DNA from: Lentibacillus populi
GTDB lineage: Bacteria > Bacillota > Bacilli > Bacillales > Amphibacillaceae
Length of the DNA stretch: 64,000 bases
Assembly: GCA_014642895.1 (NCBI GenBank)
Contig: BMJD01000011.1
Span: 1-64,000, forward strand
Direction: 5' to 3'
In this document: piece by piece, positions 26,197-34,747 of the stretch
Numbering within the stretch: position 1 is the first letter of the stretch
Layout: each line of letters begins with the position of its first letter
Notes under the pieces: model-generated
The model's input: the letters and a program-made list of their open reading frames with translations, nothing else
Told to the model about the DNA's origin: nothing
The model's database searches: none
Made by a program: the position numbers and the translations under genes

Positions 26197-27765
26197 TTAA
26201 GAATTTACAGTTGTTATGTTTGGCGTTCCCACTATTTCTCCCTGATAAAGATCCCTTCTCTGATCCTTAAACGGTGTAACTGTTCCGACTAAACGATTGC
26301 GCCGCAGTGATTCAAGATCTACCTCTCCAACGACCATTGTCTCCGTATTAGGATCACTCTCTCCAATAATTCCATTTTCGGAAAAGGCATAATCAATTGG
26401 TGAAAAAATAGCCGATTGTGCATAGTGGGTATTCATATGATAAACCTGAGTTAGATTGCCAACTGCACCTGCAGTAATAACGATGGCCTGATTTTCAACA
26501 GCCCTTGCCTGCGCACAGTAACGAATCCTTAAATAGTCTTGTTTGTCTGTCGAAGTATACGGTGTGAAAATCAATTGTGCACCACGTTCTACTGCGATTC
26601 GCGCCAACTCTGGAAATTGGATATCATATCCGATTAAAATGGCAACTTTTCCACAATCTGTATCGAAAACATTCACTTCATTACCGGATTGAATCCCCCA
26701 CCATTTCTGCTCATCTGATGAGATGTGAAGCTTATATTGTTTATCAATCGTCCCATTGCGGTGGAACAGATAAGCGACATTATACACCGAATCACTTTCG
26801 GCAACGATATGTGATCCGGCCACGATATTGATACTATATCGAATTGCAAGACTGGTAAATAGTTGTATATAGTCCTCCGTATATGCTGCGACTTTCCTCA
26901 CCTGTTTACTCGGAACTGTTTCGCCAAGAAATGACAACAGCTGCATGGTGAATAGCTCCGGAAAAACAACAAAATCGGAACGTATCTTTGAACTTGCATC
27001 CACATAATATTCACTTTGAGCCGCAAAATCCTCAAATGATTTAATCCCCTTCATTGGGTATTGAATCGCTGAATTTCTTACAGGCAAGGAACGCTTATAA
27101 TTTTGATCTGACAATGTTGCCAAGTAATCCGGATTGTGCCATTCCATCAAAGTCGCATATTTTAATGAATCATAGTCATCTGGTAAATAATTCGGCATCA
27201 CTTTTCTTAATTTAAAACCATTCATTAGTTGAAAGGTGAGTACCGGGTCGTAAAGGTTTCGTTTCATTACTTGATCCGTATACTCATCTACAGTCATTTG
27301 GTCTGCGTAAAGATGAAAATTGGGGATCCGGCCGCCAAATAAAATACTTTTTAAATTGAACTTTTGACAAATATTGCGTCGTGCTTCGTACAATCTCCGT
27401 CCAATTTTCATATGCCGGTAATCCGGATGAACAACAACTTCAATTCCGTACAAATTTTTCCCATTTGGATTATGATTACGAATAAAACCTTCATCGGCAA
27501 TCTCATCAAATGAATGATCTTCCCCATATTCGTCAAAATTCACGATAATACTCGAACAAGAGCCAACAATTTCCCCATCATATTCAATACAAGCTTGCCC
27601 TTCAGGGAAAATTTTTAATTGGCTCTCAAAATGTTCCCGTTTAAACGCGATATCCGGATTACCGAATCCGAGTTGATTCATTTTAATAATATCTTCTATA
27701 TCTTCATGCTTTGTTTGGCGAACAATTAGTTTTTTCTCCATATGGGATAAATCTACACTCGACAC
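26197..27765 (-). CDS. GNAT-nitrilase fusion (YhcX-like), copy 1, catalytic Cys replaced by Gly
   Basis: 522 residues, GTG start with GAGGAGG eight bases upstream. Residues 10-200 form a GNAT domain (VVVHPDYRHMKIGRRLYEAR as acetyl-CoA loop). Residues 225-510 form a carbon-nitrogen hydrolase domain, as in nitrilase branch 12 and B. subtilis YhcX. Glu (VVFPELF) and Lys (DKQYKLH) of the triad are present, but where active members have CYDxxFPE this protein reads GYDIQFPE (codon GGA). The fold is otherwise intact. It lies between gabD and the YtcJ-like gene, presumably in the sigma-54 operon. A paralogue is at 34748. Confidence 0.85.
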   Translation of the reverse strand: MSSVDLSHMEKKLIVRQTKHEDIEDIIKMNQLGFGNPDIAFKREHFESQLKIFPEGQACIEYDGEIVGSCSSIIVNFDEYGEDHSFDEIADEGFIRNHNPNGKNLYGIEVVVHPDYRHMKIGRRLYEARRNICQKFNLKSILFGGRIPNFHLYADQMTVDEYTDQVMKRNLYDPVLTFQLMNGFKLRKVMPNYLPDDYDSLKYATLMEWHNPDYLATLSDQNYKRSLPVRNSAIQYPMKGIKSFEDFAAQSEYYVDASSKIRSDFVVFPELFTMQLLSFLGETVPSKQVRKVAAYTEDYIQLFTSLAIRYSINIVAGSHIVAESDSVYNVAYLFHRNGTIDKQYKLHISSDEQKWWGIQSGNEVNVFDTDCGKVAILIGYDIQFPELARIAVERGAQLIFTPYTSTDKQDYLRIRYCAQARAVENQAIVITAGAVGNLTQVYHMNTHYAQSAIFSPIDYAFSENGIIGESDPNTETMVVGEVDLESLRRNRLVGTVTPFKDQRRDLYQGEIVGTPNITTVNS

Positions 27766-27886
27766 GATGGGTTCCTCCTCTCGGCAACTTAAACTAATTG
27801 GCAGGGTTTTATAATAGCTATCAAAAGTTTATTCATAATAAAATCTGATTCTTTTATGCATCTAGGAAAAGGTTTGTTCACGTGAA

Positions 27887-29296
27887 TTAATTTGCCTTAA
27901 TGGAAACATATTTTTCTTCCAAATACTCTAAAAGTCCATATTTTCCGCCTTCTTTACCAATACCACTCTCTTTCACCCCGCCAAATGGAGCCTGAATGGT
28001 AATTGGCGTTGGATCGTTAATACCAACAATTCCGAACTCCAACTCATGCATCATCCGAAGTCCACGGCCCAAGTCCTTCGTGAAACAATACGCCGCCAAC
28101 CCATAAGAAGCGTGGTTAGCCCTTTCCACCACTTCTTCTTCCGTTTTAAACGTAAAGATTGGCGCTACAGGACCAAATGTTTCTTCTGTGGCGATCTTCA
28201 TTTTATCATTAGCGTAATGAATAACAGTAGGTTCATAGAAATTTTGGCTGCCAACCGTTTTTCCACCGCAGAGTACCTTTCCGTTATGTTTTTTGGCATC
28301 TTCTACATGACTTGAAACCTTTGCTAAAGCTGCATCATTAATAAGCGGGCCAACATCGACTCCACTTTCCAATCCGTTACCTACCTTTAATTTTGAAACT
28401 TTTTCCGCCAGCTTTTCCCCGAATTCTTCTGCTATATCTTCAGAAACATATACCCGGTTTGTACTGATACAAGTTTGACCGGTGTTTTTAAACTTTGAAA
28501 GCAGGACACCTTCGACTGCTGCATCCAGGTCAGCATCCTCAAAAACAATAAGCGGTGCATGGCCGCCAAGCTCCATGGAGATCTTCTTCACCGTGTCAGC
28601 TGAATCACGGATGAGCTTCTTGCCAACAGCTGTTGATCCGGTAAAGGTAATTTTTCGTACGTCAGGATTGCTCGTCATTTCCCCGCCGACTTCCTCTGCT
28701 GGACCAATCACAAGGTTCGCCACCCCTTTTGGTAATCCAGCTTCATGAAAACATTCAAACACTTTAATCGCTGATAAGGGGGTTGCTGGTGCCGGCTTGA
28801 GCACGATTGTACATCCAGCAGCGAGTGCCGGGGCGATTTTTCGTGTGATCATGGACATTGGAAAATTCCACGGGGTAATCGCTGCTGCCACCCCGATTGG
28901 CTGACGAATGACCATTAAGTGTTTATCAGGATGGGACGCGGGAATAGTATCTCCATACACCCTTTTCGCTTCCTCGGCATACCAATTAAGATAGTTAATA
29001 GCACTATTAACCTCGCTTTTGGCATCGACAAGTGGTTTTCCGTTTTCTTTTGTAATCGTTTCCGCCAATTCATCCTTTCGTTCCTTCATTATACGGACAG
29101 CCTCTGCCAAATAATAGCTTCGTTGATCACCCGTTGTTTTCTTCCAGGCAGAAAATGCCTCCTTGGCACATGTAATAGCTTCTTTTGTTTCTGCTCTGCC
29201 AACAGTTACCACAGAGGTGATCAATTCTCCTGTCGCCGGGTTCATAACATCTATTGTTTCGTTGGATTGTCTCCATTCTCCATTTATATAAACCAT
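27887..29296 (-). CDS. gabD: NAD(P)-dependent succinate-semialdehyde dehydrogenase
   Basis: 469 residues, aldehyde dehydrogenase superfamily. Oxyanion Asn in TPWNFPMSM, cofactor loop FTGSTAVGKKL, general base Glu in MELGGHAPLIVF, catalytic Cys in KNTGQTCISTNR, and the C-terminal PFGGVKESGIGKEGG typical of GabD-type enzymes. It would oxidise succinate semialdehyde from GABA to succinate, or a close homologue such as glutarate semialdehyde. Its place after an aminotransferase and near polyamine importers supports the GABA/putrescine route. SD is GGAGG; 14 bases separate it from the C45 gene upstream. Confidence 0.85.
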   Translation of the reverse strand: MVYINGEWRQSNETIDVMNPATGELITSVVTVGRAETKEAITCAKEAFSAWKKTTGDQRSYYLAEAVRIMKERKDELAETITKENGKPLVDAKSEVNSAINYLNWYAEEAKRVYGDTIPASHPDKHLMVIRQPIGVAAAITPWNFPMSMITRKIAPALAAGCTIVLKPAPATPLSAIKVFECFHEAGLPKGVANLVIGPAEEVGGEMTSNPDVRKITFTGSTAVGKKLIRDSADTVKKISMELGGHAPLIVFEDADLDAAVEGVLLSKFKNTGQTCISTNRVYVSEDIAEEFGEKLAEKVSKLKVGNGLESGVDVGPLINDAALAKVSSHVEDAKKHNGKVLCGGKTVGSQNFYEPTVIHYANDKMKIATEETFGPVAPIFTFKTEEEVVERANHASYGLAAYCFTKDLGRGLRMMHELEFGIVGINDPTPITIQAPFGGVKESGIGKEGGKYGLLEYLEEKYVSIKAN

Positions 29297-29310
29297 GTGA
29301 TTTCCCCCTC

Positions 29311-30393
29311 CTATATTTCTACAAATTTACCTTCAGATGGTTTTCCGATACAAAGCAGCATTTTCCGCTTCGATAGATTCATAATGACCGAAAAGACCGT
29401 CTCCATCCTGCGATGTTCTGGAGCTAACTCGTTTGGAAAATGATTAATAGAATTCGGGGCATTAAATTCATCAGCAAGCCATTCTTGGAATGATCCCTCA
29501 TTAATCGATTGTTGTTTTGCAATGGCCGTATTGATGAGTTGTTCCGCCCTCCGTTTTCGAAGCATGGAATCGTCGTACTTAAACTCATTCATGTCTTGTA
29601 AATGTTGTTTAATAGAATCCGAGCAAATGTGGTTCGTATGTACGAGCTTACCATCATCACCACCGATATAATCAATTCCAAACGGAGAAACCTCCGCATT
29701 GACAGCCATTCCATTTCCATTTCCCTCATCACTGCCAATTAAAAAACTTGCTGCAGCAGCAATTTTCCCATCTTTAATCTTCGAGATCGCTTCCGTCAAA
29801 GAATAGGAATTTAAGACAGCCCGCAATCCTAGATGAATTGGTAAACCTTCTGATTTTTTATCGGTAATTAATGCATTAAAACAAACACCTACCCCCGCTG
29901 AATTAAAACCAATTTTTCCGATAATCCCACCCTCTGTAACCATTTTCACAGCTGGTTTTGTATCGCTCTGAATGTCAAGCAGCAGCAGGCTATTCTTTTG
30001 TGTTCCTTTCCAGTCCCAATTCTGGCCGATGATCGTATCATCTGTCACCGGCGGCATTACTGCAATAGCTGTGCAGCCATCAGAGAAGGCTGATCCTTTA
30101 TAACCTGCCAAAGCAATTTCACTTCGAGCATTTAATGCCAATATATCTTCAAAGTCAACACCCGCACCCTCAGCAATCCCTTCCATTTCCTCTACCATTT
30201 GCAAATCATGCTTCTCAATGGCTTGCAAATGAGCAAGCGCTCGTTCCCTGGCATCCTTCCAGCTAATATGCTGATACCCGTGAAACAGTTTTTCATACGT
30301 TTTCAGGCTTTGAATTACTTCTTCTTTTCCTTGATGACCATGTTCTCTTCCAATTTCTTTAGCAGACCCAGCAAGTGTCAGACTTTTGATCAT
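29311..30393 (-). CDS. C45 family acyltransferase/peptidase-like N-terminal nucleophile hydrolase
   Basis: 360 residues related to acyl-coenzyme A:6-aminopenicillanic acid acyltransferase (peptidase family C45). The family matures by self-cleavage before a Cys: here SDGCTAIAV at about residue 106 gives Cys as new N-terminal nucleophile, followed by the typical GQNWDW and GGIIGKIGFNSAGVGVCFNAL. Members hydrolyse or transfer acyl groups on amines; lactam or penicillin chemistry is not implied. It sits in the amine operon between the aminotransferase (123 bp gap) and gabD, so deacylation of an N-acyl amine is a reasonable guess. Confidence 0.82.
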   Translation of the reverse strand: MIKSLTLAGSAKEIGREHGHQGKEEVIQSLKTYEKLFHGYQHISWKDARERALAHLQAIEKHDLQMVEEMEGIAEGAGVDFEDILALNARSEIALAGYKGSAFSDGCTAIAVMPPVTDDTIIGQNWDWKGTQKNSLLLLDIQSDTKPAVKMVTEGGIIGKIGFNSAGVGVCFNALITDKKSEGLPIHLGLRAVLNSYSLTEAISKIKDGKIAAAASFLIGSDEGNGNGMAVNAEVSPFGIDYIGGDDGKLVHTNHICSDSIKQHLQDMNEFKYDDSMLRKRRAEQLINTAIAKQQSINEGSFQEWLADEFNAPNSINHFPNELAPEHRRMETVFSVIMNLSKRKMLLCIGKPSEGKFVEI

Positions 30394-30423
30394 TTTCCCG
30401 CCCCTTCCATACTAGAGGTGAGA

Positions 30424-30464
30424 TGTTGGAATTGAACCTTTTGAAAAGATGACCAATTCCAACT
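30424..30464. other. inverted repeat between aminotransferase and C45 gene
   Basis: GTTGGAATTG (30425-30434) pairs perfectly with CAATTCCAAC (30454-30463). No T-run follows on the minus strand, so it may be a processing or attenuating hairpin inside the operon rather than a terminator. Confidence 0.4.
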
Positions 30465-30516
30465 CTCCTGTTTTATCCTCTTCCAAAAACAATAGCTAAA
30501 CAGATGCTGTATCTCA

Positions 30517-31890
30517 CTACTCAAGCTTCTTTTCAAACGCGGTGATAGCGTCATCGATAATCGTAATCATTTCTTCTACCTCTTGCTTATTGATGACAAG
30601 CGGTGGGGCGATCGCTACTATTTCACGATTGGAGCCAAGTGTTCTTAAAATTAATTTACGGTCAAAGCATTCATCCACCACAGTAGTTGCTGGTGCTACA
30701 GAAAGATCAAACAGTTTTCCAGTATCACGATCCTCATAAAGTTCAAATGCAGCTAGCAAACCAATAGCCCGGCAGTTCGTTACATGCGAATGTTTATCTT
30801 CCAAATAATTAAACCCTTCTTTTAACGTTTGTTCCATTTTAGACGTATTCTCGATAATATGATCCCGTTCCAGAATCTCAATATTCTTCAAGGCAACCGC
30901 ACAAGCTGTCGGGTGTCCGCTATACGTAAAACCATGAGACAATACTCCTTCATACTGTACAATTGTATCCCGGATGCTTTGCTTCATCATTACGCCACCT
31001 AGTTGGGAATAACCGCTTGTAACCCCTTTCGCAAAGCACATTAAATCGGGAACGACATCCCAATGTTCGACGGCAAACATCTCCCCTGTGCGGCCGAATC
31101 CGCAAATGACTTCATCGGCAATAAACAAAATACCGAATTCATCACAAAGCTTGCGAACGGCTCGTAAGTACCCTTTCGGAGGTATATGAACACCACCTGA
31201 CCCTTGAACAGGCTCCATGATGACGGCAGCAATTGTCTCCGCACCTTCTTTTTCCACGATATCCCTAATACACCCCTCATAATTTGGGTCATGCCTATCT
31301 CCTGATTCACAATTGGTGAGATGCGGCTTCGCATGGAACACATCGGCAATATTGGAATCTGCAAAATCATGAAATGCCGGAATACCTGTTGCTGTTTGTG
31401 CGGCCACAGTAACCCCATGATAGCCATTTTCCAAGGCAATAATTTTCCGTTTTTTATATTGCCCTTTTAAGCTCCAATAAAAGCGAGCCAACTTAAAAGC
31501 GGTGTCATTCGATTCCGACCCACCAGATGTATAGAAAACTGCATTTAAGTCACCAGGAGCCAGCGCAGCCAATTTTTCAGCAAGTTGAATAGCTGGTTCA
31601 TTGGAATATCCTTTGAAAGAGGATGCATATGCCATTTTTAACATCTGCTCTTTTGCTGCTTCAGCAAGTTCTTGCTGACCATGACCTAAATTTACGTTCC
31701 AGAGCATGGATAATCCATCGAAATATCTTTCACCATTCGTACTATTGCAGTAAACACCTTTTCCATCAGCAAAGATAAGCGGTGTCCCTTGTTCTGCCTG
31801 AACCTTCGGCGGTGTTGTCGGATGGATATAGTGCTTTTTATCCAACTCTATTAGTTCCATGGTTTTTAAGTTTTGCGTTTGAACAGCCAC
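30517..31890 (-). CDS. class III (omega) aminotransferase, probably polyamine or GABA type
   Basis: 457 residues; GTG start with GGGAGG eight bases before. Fold type I PLP enzyme of class III: FYTSGGSESNDTAFKLARFY binds phosphate, ENGYHGVT, IMEPVQGSGG, PLP Asp in FIADEVICGFGRTG, and the Schiff-base Lys in CFAKGVTSGY. It resembles SpuC-like polyamine:pyruvate and omega-amino-acid transaminases. First gene after a near-perfect sigma-54 promoter at 31942-31959 and followed on the same strand by C45, gabD, YhcX and YtcJ genes. Likely transfers the amino group of putrescine, GABA or a related amine. Confidence 0.82.
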   Translation of the reverse strand: MAVQTQNLKTMELIELDKKHYIHPTTPPKVQAEQGTPLIFADGKGVYCNSTNGERYFDGLSMLWNVNLGHGQQELAEAAKEQMLKMAYASSFKGYSNEPAIQLAEKLAALAPGDLNAVFYTSGGSESNDTAFKLARFYWSLKGQYKKRKIIALENGYHGVTVAAQTATGIPAFHDFADSNIADVFHAKPHLTNCESGDRHDPNYEGCIRDIVEKEGAETIAAVIMEPVQGSGGVHIPPKGYLRAVRKLCDEFGILFIADEVICGFGRTGEMFAVEHWDVVPDLMCFAKGVTSGYSQLGGVMMKQSIRDTIVQYEGVLSHGFTYSGHPTACAVALKNIEILERDHIIENTSKMEQTLKEGFNYLEDKHSHVTNCRAIGLLAAFELYEDRDTGKLFDLSVAPATTVVDECFDRKLILRTLGSNREIVAIAPPLVINKQEVEEMITIIDDAITAFEKKLE

Positions 31891-31941
31891 GGATAAAACC
31901 TCCCAAAAATAATTTTATTTATCATGCTTACATCTTAATCA

Positions 31942-31959
31942 ATGCAATTTCTATGCCAA
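31942..31959 (-). promoter_or_regulatory. sigma-54 (-24/-12) promoter
   Basis: On the minus strand TTGGCAT-AGAAA-TTGCAT: GG and GC are exactly ten bases apart, matching TGGCAC-N5-TTGCA in all but one position. It lies 52 bases before the GTG of the aminotransferase. The same core with AGAAA spacer precedes the permease at 42212. Confidence 0.8.
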
Positions 31960-32144
31960 AACGGATGATCAACCCATTGGCACAGTCATCTTCACACTGT
32001 GTCTTAAGTCCACTTATCAGACAAAAAGTAATACAACGGGCTTTTTGTTTTTACAAATATTGTAAATATTTTCCATATATCATTTTGGTATTTTCTCTTT
32101 AGAGCTACGCTTTCCGTCATAACAAACGCAAAATTATGAGAAAA

Positions 32145-32170
32145 TGCATACCATTATTTTTTTTTGCATA
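32145..32170. promoter_or_regulatory. TGCATA direct repeat, candidate enhancer for the sigma-54 activator
   Basis: TGCATA at 32145-32150 and 32165-32170 (period 20), about 190 bp upstream of the -24/-12 box. A matching pair (period 19) lies upstream of the second sigma-54 promoter at 43793. Confidence 0.5.
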
Positions 32171-32290
32171 AAAAATAACGGAAAATCATGCAGCTATTCT
32201 ACTGTGCACATTCAATTGATCGATAAAGGTCATGATTAGTACAAAACATCCAAAATCATGTGCTGCCGCCCGCACAAAAGTACATGATTG

Positions 32291-32412
32291 GTGCGTGTTC
32301 AAAAGTTGCCAAATTGGATCTAGATAGTCAAGGCGGCGCAGCTTCAAGCACCGGAGAAACCAGTGAGCACGCGAGTTGGCCCTTTTCATTTGGTACCTCT
32401 CTGAATATCCTC
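32291..32412. repeat. degenerate copy of the GTGTTCAAAA repeat element
   Basis: Begins GTGCGTGTTCAAAAGTTGCC like the element at 37664 and ends with a CATTTGGT...TATCCTCTA arm like its right end, but the centre is shortened. It lies in the 524-bp gap between the aminotransferase and the activator and touches the activator's stop codon. Apart from the promoter and TGCATA sites, the remainder of the gap shows nothing. Confidence 0.6.
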
Positions 32413-32414
32413 TA

Positions 32415-34565
32415 TTAGTGATTTTTTTGCCTTTGGGAAATTTTGTGTAACTTGCGACTTACTGCTGATTGGCTAATTCCCAATGCTATTGCCGCTTTTG
32501 TTGTAGTTTTGTATTTTTCCATCGCAAGTGAAATTAATTGCTCCTCCACATGGTCTTGTGCTTCTTTAAGTGGTATAATTCCCGTCACCATTGGTTTAGT
32601 CTTGCCATTATTGCCAAACTTTAAGAATTGGCTGACAAAGTTCGCTGTAATGACCTCATCATCCGCCGTAACAAATAGTCGTTCAATAAGATTTTGCAAT
32701 TCACGAATATTTCCCGGCCACGTGTAAACTTCCAATAAACTTAGTGCATCAGGTGTAAAGTGATAATTTTTCCCATACTGCTGATTCAACTTACGAAGGA
32801 AATGGTACGCCAATAATGGAACGTCTTCGCTTCTTTCCCTTAGTGGGGGGACATAAATCGGGATAACATTAATTCTATAAAATAAATCCTCACGAAACGT
32901 GCCTTCTTCAACCATTTTTCCCAAATCTTTATTCGTTGCCGCAATAATTTGTACATCAACTGGGATTGCTTGTGCGCCACCAACAGGAACAACTTCATTT
33001 TGTTGCAGTACCCGTAATAATTTCACTTGGAGATGGGTAGGAATTTCGCCGATTTCATCCAGAAATAAAATGCCGCCATCTGCTTGTTGAAAATAACCCA
33101 TTTTTCCATTGGGATCGGCACCAGTGAAGGCGCCTTTTGTATAACCAAACAGTTCGCTTTCCAGCAGGTTTTCAGGAATGGCCCCACAATTAATCGTCAA
33201 ATAAGGTCTGTTCGAACGATTTCCTTCTTTATGAATCGCTTGGGCAATCAGCTCTTTCCCTACCCCGGATTCCCCCAGAACAAGGACAGTAGAAGAAAAG
33301 CCAGCTAACTTTCTAATTTGAATCATGATCTTTTCCATTTTCGAGCTGCGGTAAATAATTTTTTTGGAAGCCTCGGTTTTATTTCTAAGACTGTCCAATT
33401 CTTCTTTATATTTTCGGGAAATTTCCTTCGTTTGCATTAACTCGGATTTTAGTTTTGTATTTTCCGTAATATCCCTCGAGGCAATGATAATCCGTTGCAG
33501 CTTCCCTTCGTCATTAAAAAAGGGATTACCAATAGCTAAAATTTTTTTGCCACTTTCTGTTTCCTGAACAATAGAAACCTTTTTCCCTTTTTCAATTACC
33601 AAACGGGCAACAGATGGGGTGAAAACACCGTTTCTTTCCATTTCCAATAAGTTTTTTCCTACTATATTTTTTAAATCTTCCTTCCAAAAATCTGAAATAT
33701 AATTTTCACTATGACGAAGCAGTATGCCTTTTTCATTTACAACAAGGATTTCATCATAAATGGTTGAGAGGATTGCATTTAAATCCTGGTTTAGATCTTT
33801 GACAAATTCAATTTCCATTGCCATCTCTTTCACCATTGGGAGGTCCTGTACAATAATGACAGCTCCATCTACTTTCCCTTGAGAATTCTCGATCGGGCTA
33901 TAGTCTATAAGAACCCCCATCTCATCCGTAATATGAATCTGATTCAATAACGTCTCACCTGTTGAGAATACCTTTTCCAAATGATCTTTCCTAAAAATGG
34001 ATCCTGCCTCAATACCCATGACTTTGTCTAATGTCGAGTGAATCATTCTTAACCCGGATTCATTACAATTGACGACCCTTCTTTCGTGATCCACAACAAA
34101 CATTCCCATTGGGATCGAAGCCAAAAGGATTTTCAACAAATTGATATTTTTATTCTCTTCTCGAAACAGTTCAACAAGCATATCCTCTCTTGTGATATAC
34201 CCGATCAGTTTATTGCTTTCATCTTTTACTAAAACAATTGGTTCCCCCATTATCCAGAAAATAAAGGGTAATGTTATGGTATTGTTTGGTTTCAGAATTC
34301 CTACATTTTCAAGTGAGATCGCATTGGATTGAAGTCTTTTTAACGTTATGTCCGGGCTTGCCCAACTATCAACCCCCAAATCTTTTAAAAAAACGTAAGC
34401 ATATACTTTATTTTTTTTCTGTAAAAAAACAAAGTGCTCTTTATTACCGGCCAATTGTTCTGATAATGGTTCTACATCTTCTGAAATCGTAAAAATTGGT
34501 TTGAGCTTATCCTGAACTGCCTTATTCATAGAAGTGAAAATCCCCTTTACAATATTTTCTGTCAT
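32415..34565 (-). CDS. sigma-54-dependent activator with CBS-like, PAS, AAA and Fis domains
   Basis: 716 residues. Residues 1-135 look like a CBS-domain pair (GEPIVLVKDESNKLIGYITREDM), followed by two PAS regions (about 145-260 and 265-375: MFVVDHERRVVNCNESG and IYDEILVVNEKGILLRHS). The AAA+ domain has Walker A LGESGVGKE, the sigma-54 contact loop GAFTGA, Walker B GGILFLDEIGEI, and the arginine region FREDLFYRINVIP. A Fis-type HTH ends the protein (TTKAAIALGISQSAVSRKL). It should activate the sigma-54 promoters at 31942 and 43714; CBS and PAS suggest a nucleotide or small-molecule signal. Confidence 0.9.
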   Translation of the reverse strand: MTENIVKGIFTSMNKAVQDKLKPIFTISEDVEPLSEQLAGNKEHFVFLQKKNKVYAYVFLKDLGVDSWASPDITLKRLQSNAISLENVGILKPNNTITLPFIFWIMGEPIVLVKDESNKLIGYITREDMLVELFREENKNINLLKILLASIPMGMFVVDHERRVVNCNESGLRMIHSTLDKVMGIEAGSIFRKDHLEKVFSTGETLLNQIHITDEMGVLIDYSPIENSQGKVDGAVIIVQDLPMVKEMAMEIEFVKDLNQDLNAILSTIYDEILVVNEKGILLRHSENYISDFWKEDLKNIVGKNLLEMERNGVFTPSVARLVIEKGKKVSIVQETESGKKILAIGNPFFNDEGKLQRIIIASRDITENTKLKSELMQTKEISRKYKEELDSLRNKTEASKKIIYRSSKMEKIMIQIRKLAGFSSTVLVLGESGVGKELIAQAIHKEGNRSNRPYLTINCGAIPENLLESELFGYTKGAFTGADPNGKMGYFQQADGGILFLDEIGEIPTHLQVKLLRVLQQNEVVPVGGAQAIPVDVQIIAATNKDLGKMVEEGTFREDLFYRINVIPIYVPPLRERSEDVPLLAYHFLRKLNQQYGKNYHFTPDALSLLEVYTWPGNIRELQNLIERLFVTADDEVITANFVSQFLKFGNNGKTKPMVTGIIPLKEAQDHVEEQLISLAMEKYKTTTKAAIALGISQSAVSRKLHKISQRQKNH

Positions 34566-34747
34566 TTCATCATAACACGATTTTTAAAATATATCGAAAA
34601 AATAAAAAATAGATTATTTGACAGGTATTATTAATTGTAAATGGGGTTGGCAGCAGCAATCAGGTAATTCTATTGTTTATTATTTACTCCACAAAAATAA
34701 AGGAAAACTTCATTCGCTTTTGCAATCACTTGATTATCCGGCCTTCC

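Noticed and set aside
27765-27890. Third sigma-54 promoter before the first YhcX-like gene
   Set aside because: No GG-N10-GC pair with flanking TGGCA/TTGC was found; the gene is more likely read through from the aminotransferase promoter.
32186-32389. 67-codon minus-strand frame
   Set aside because: It covers a degenerate repeat element also found at 37664, with no coding features.
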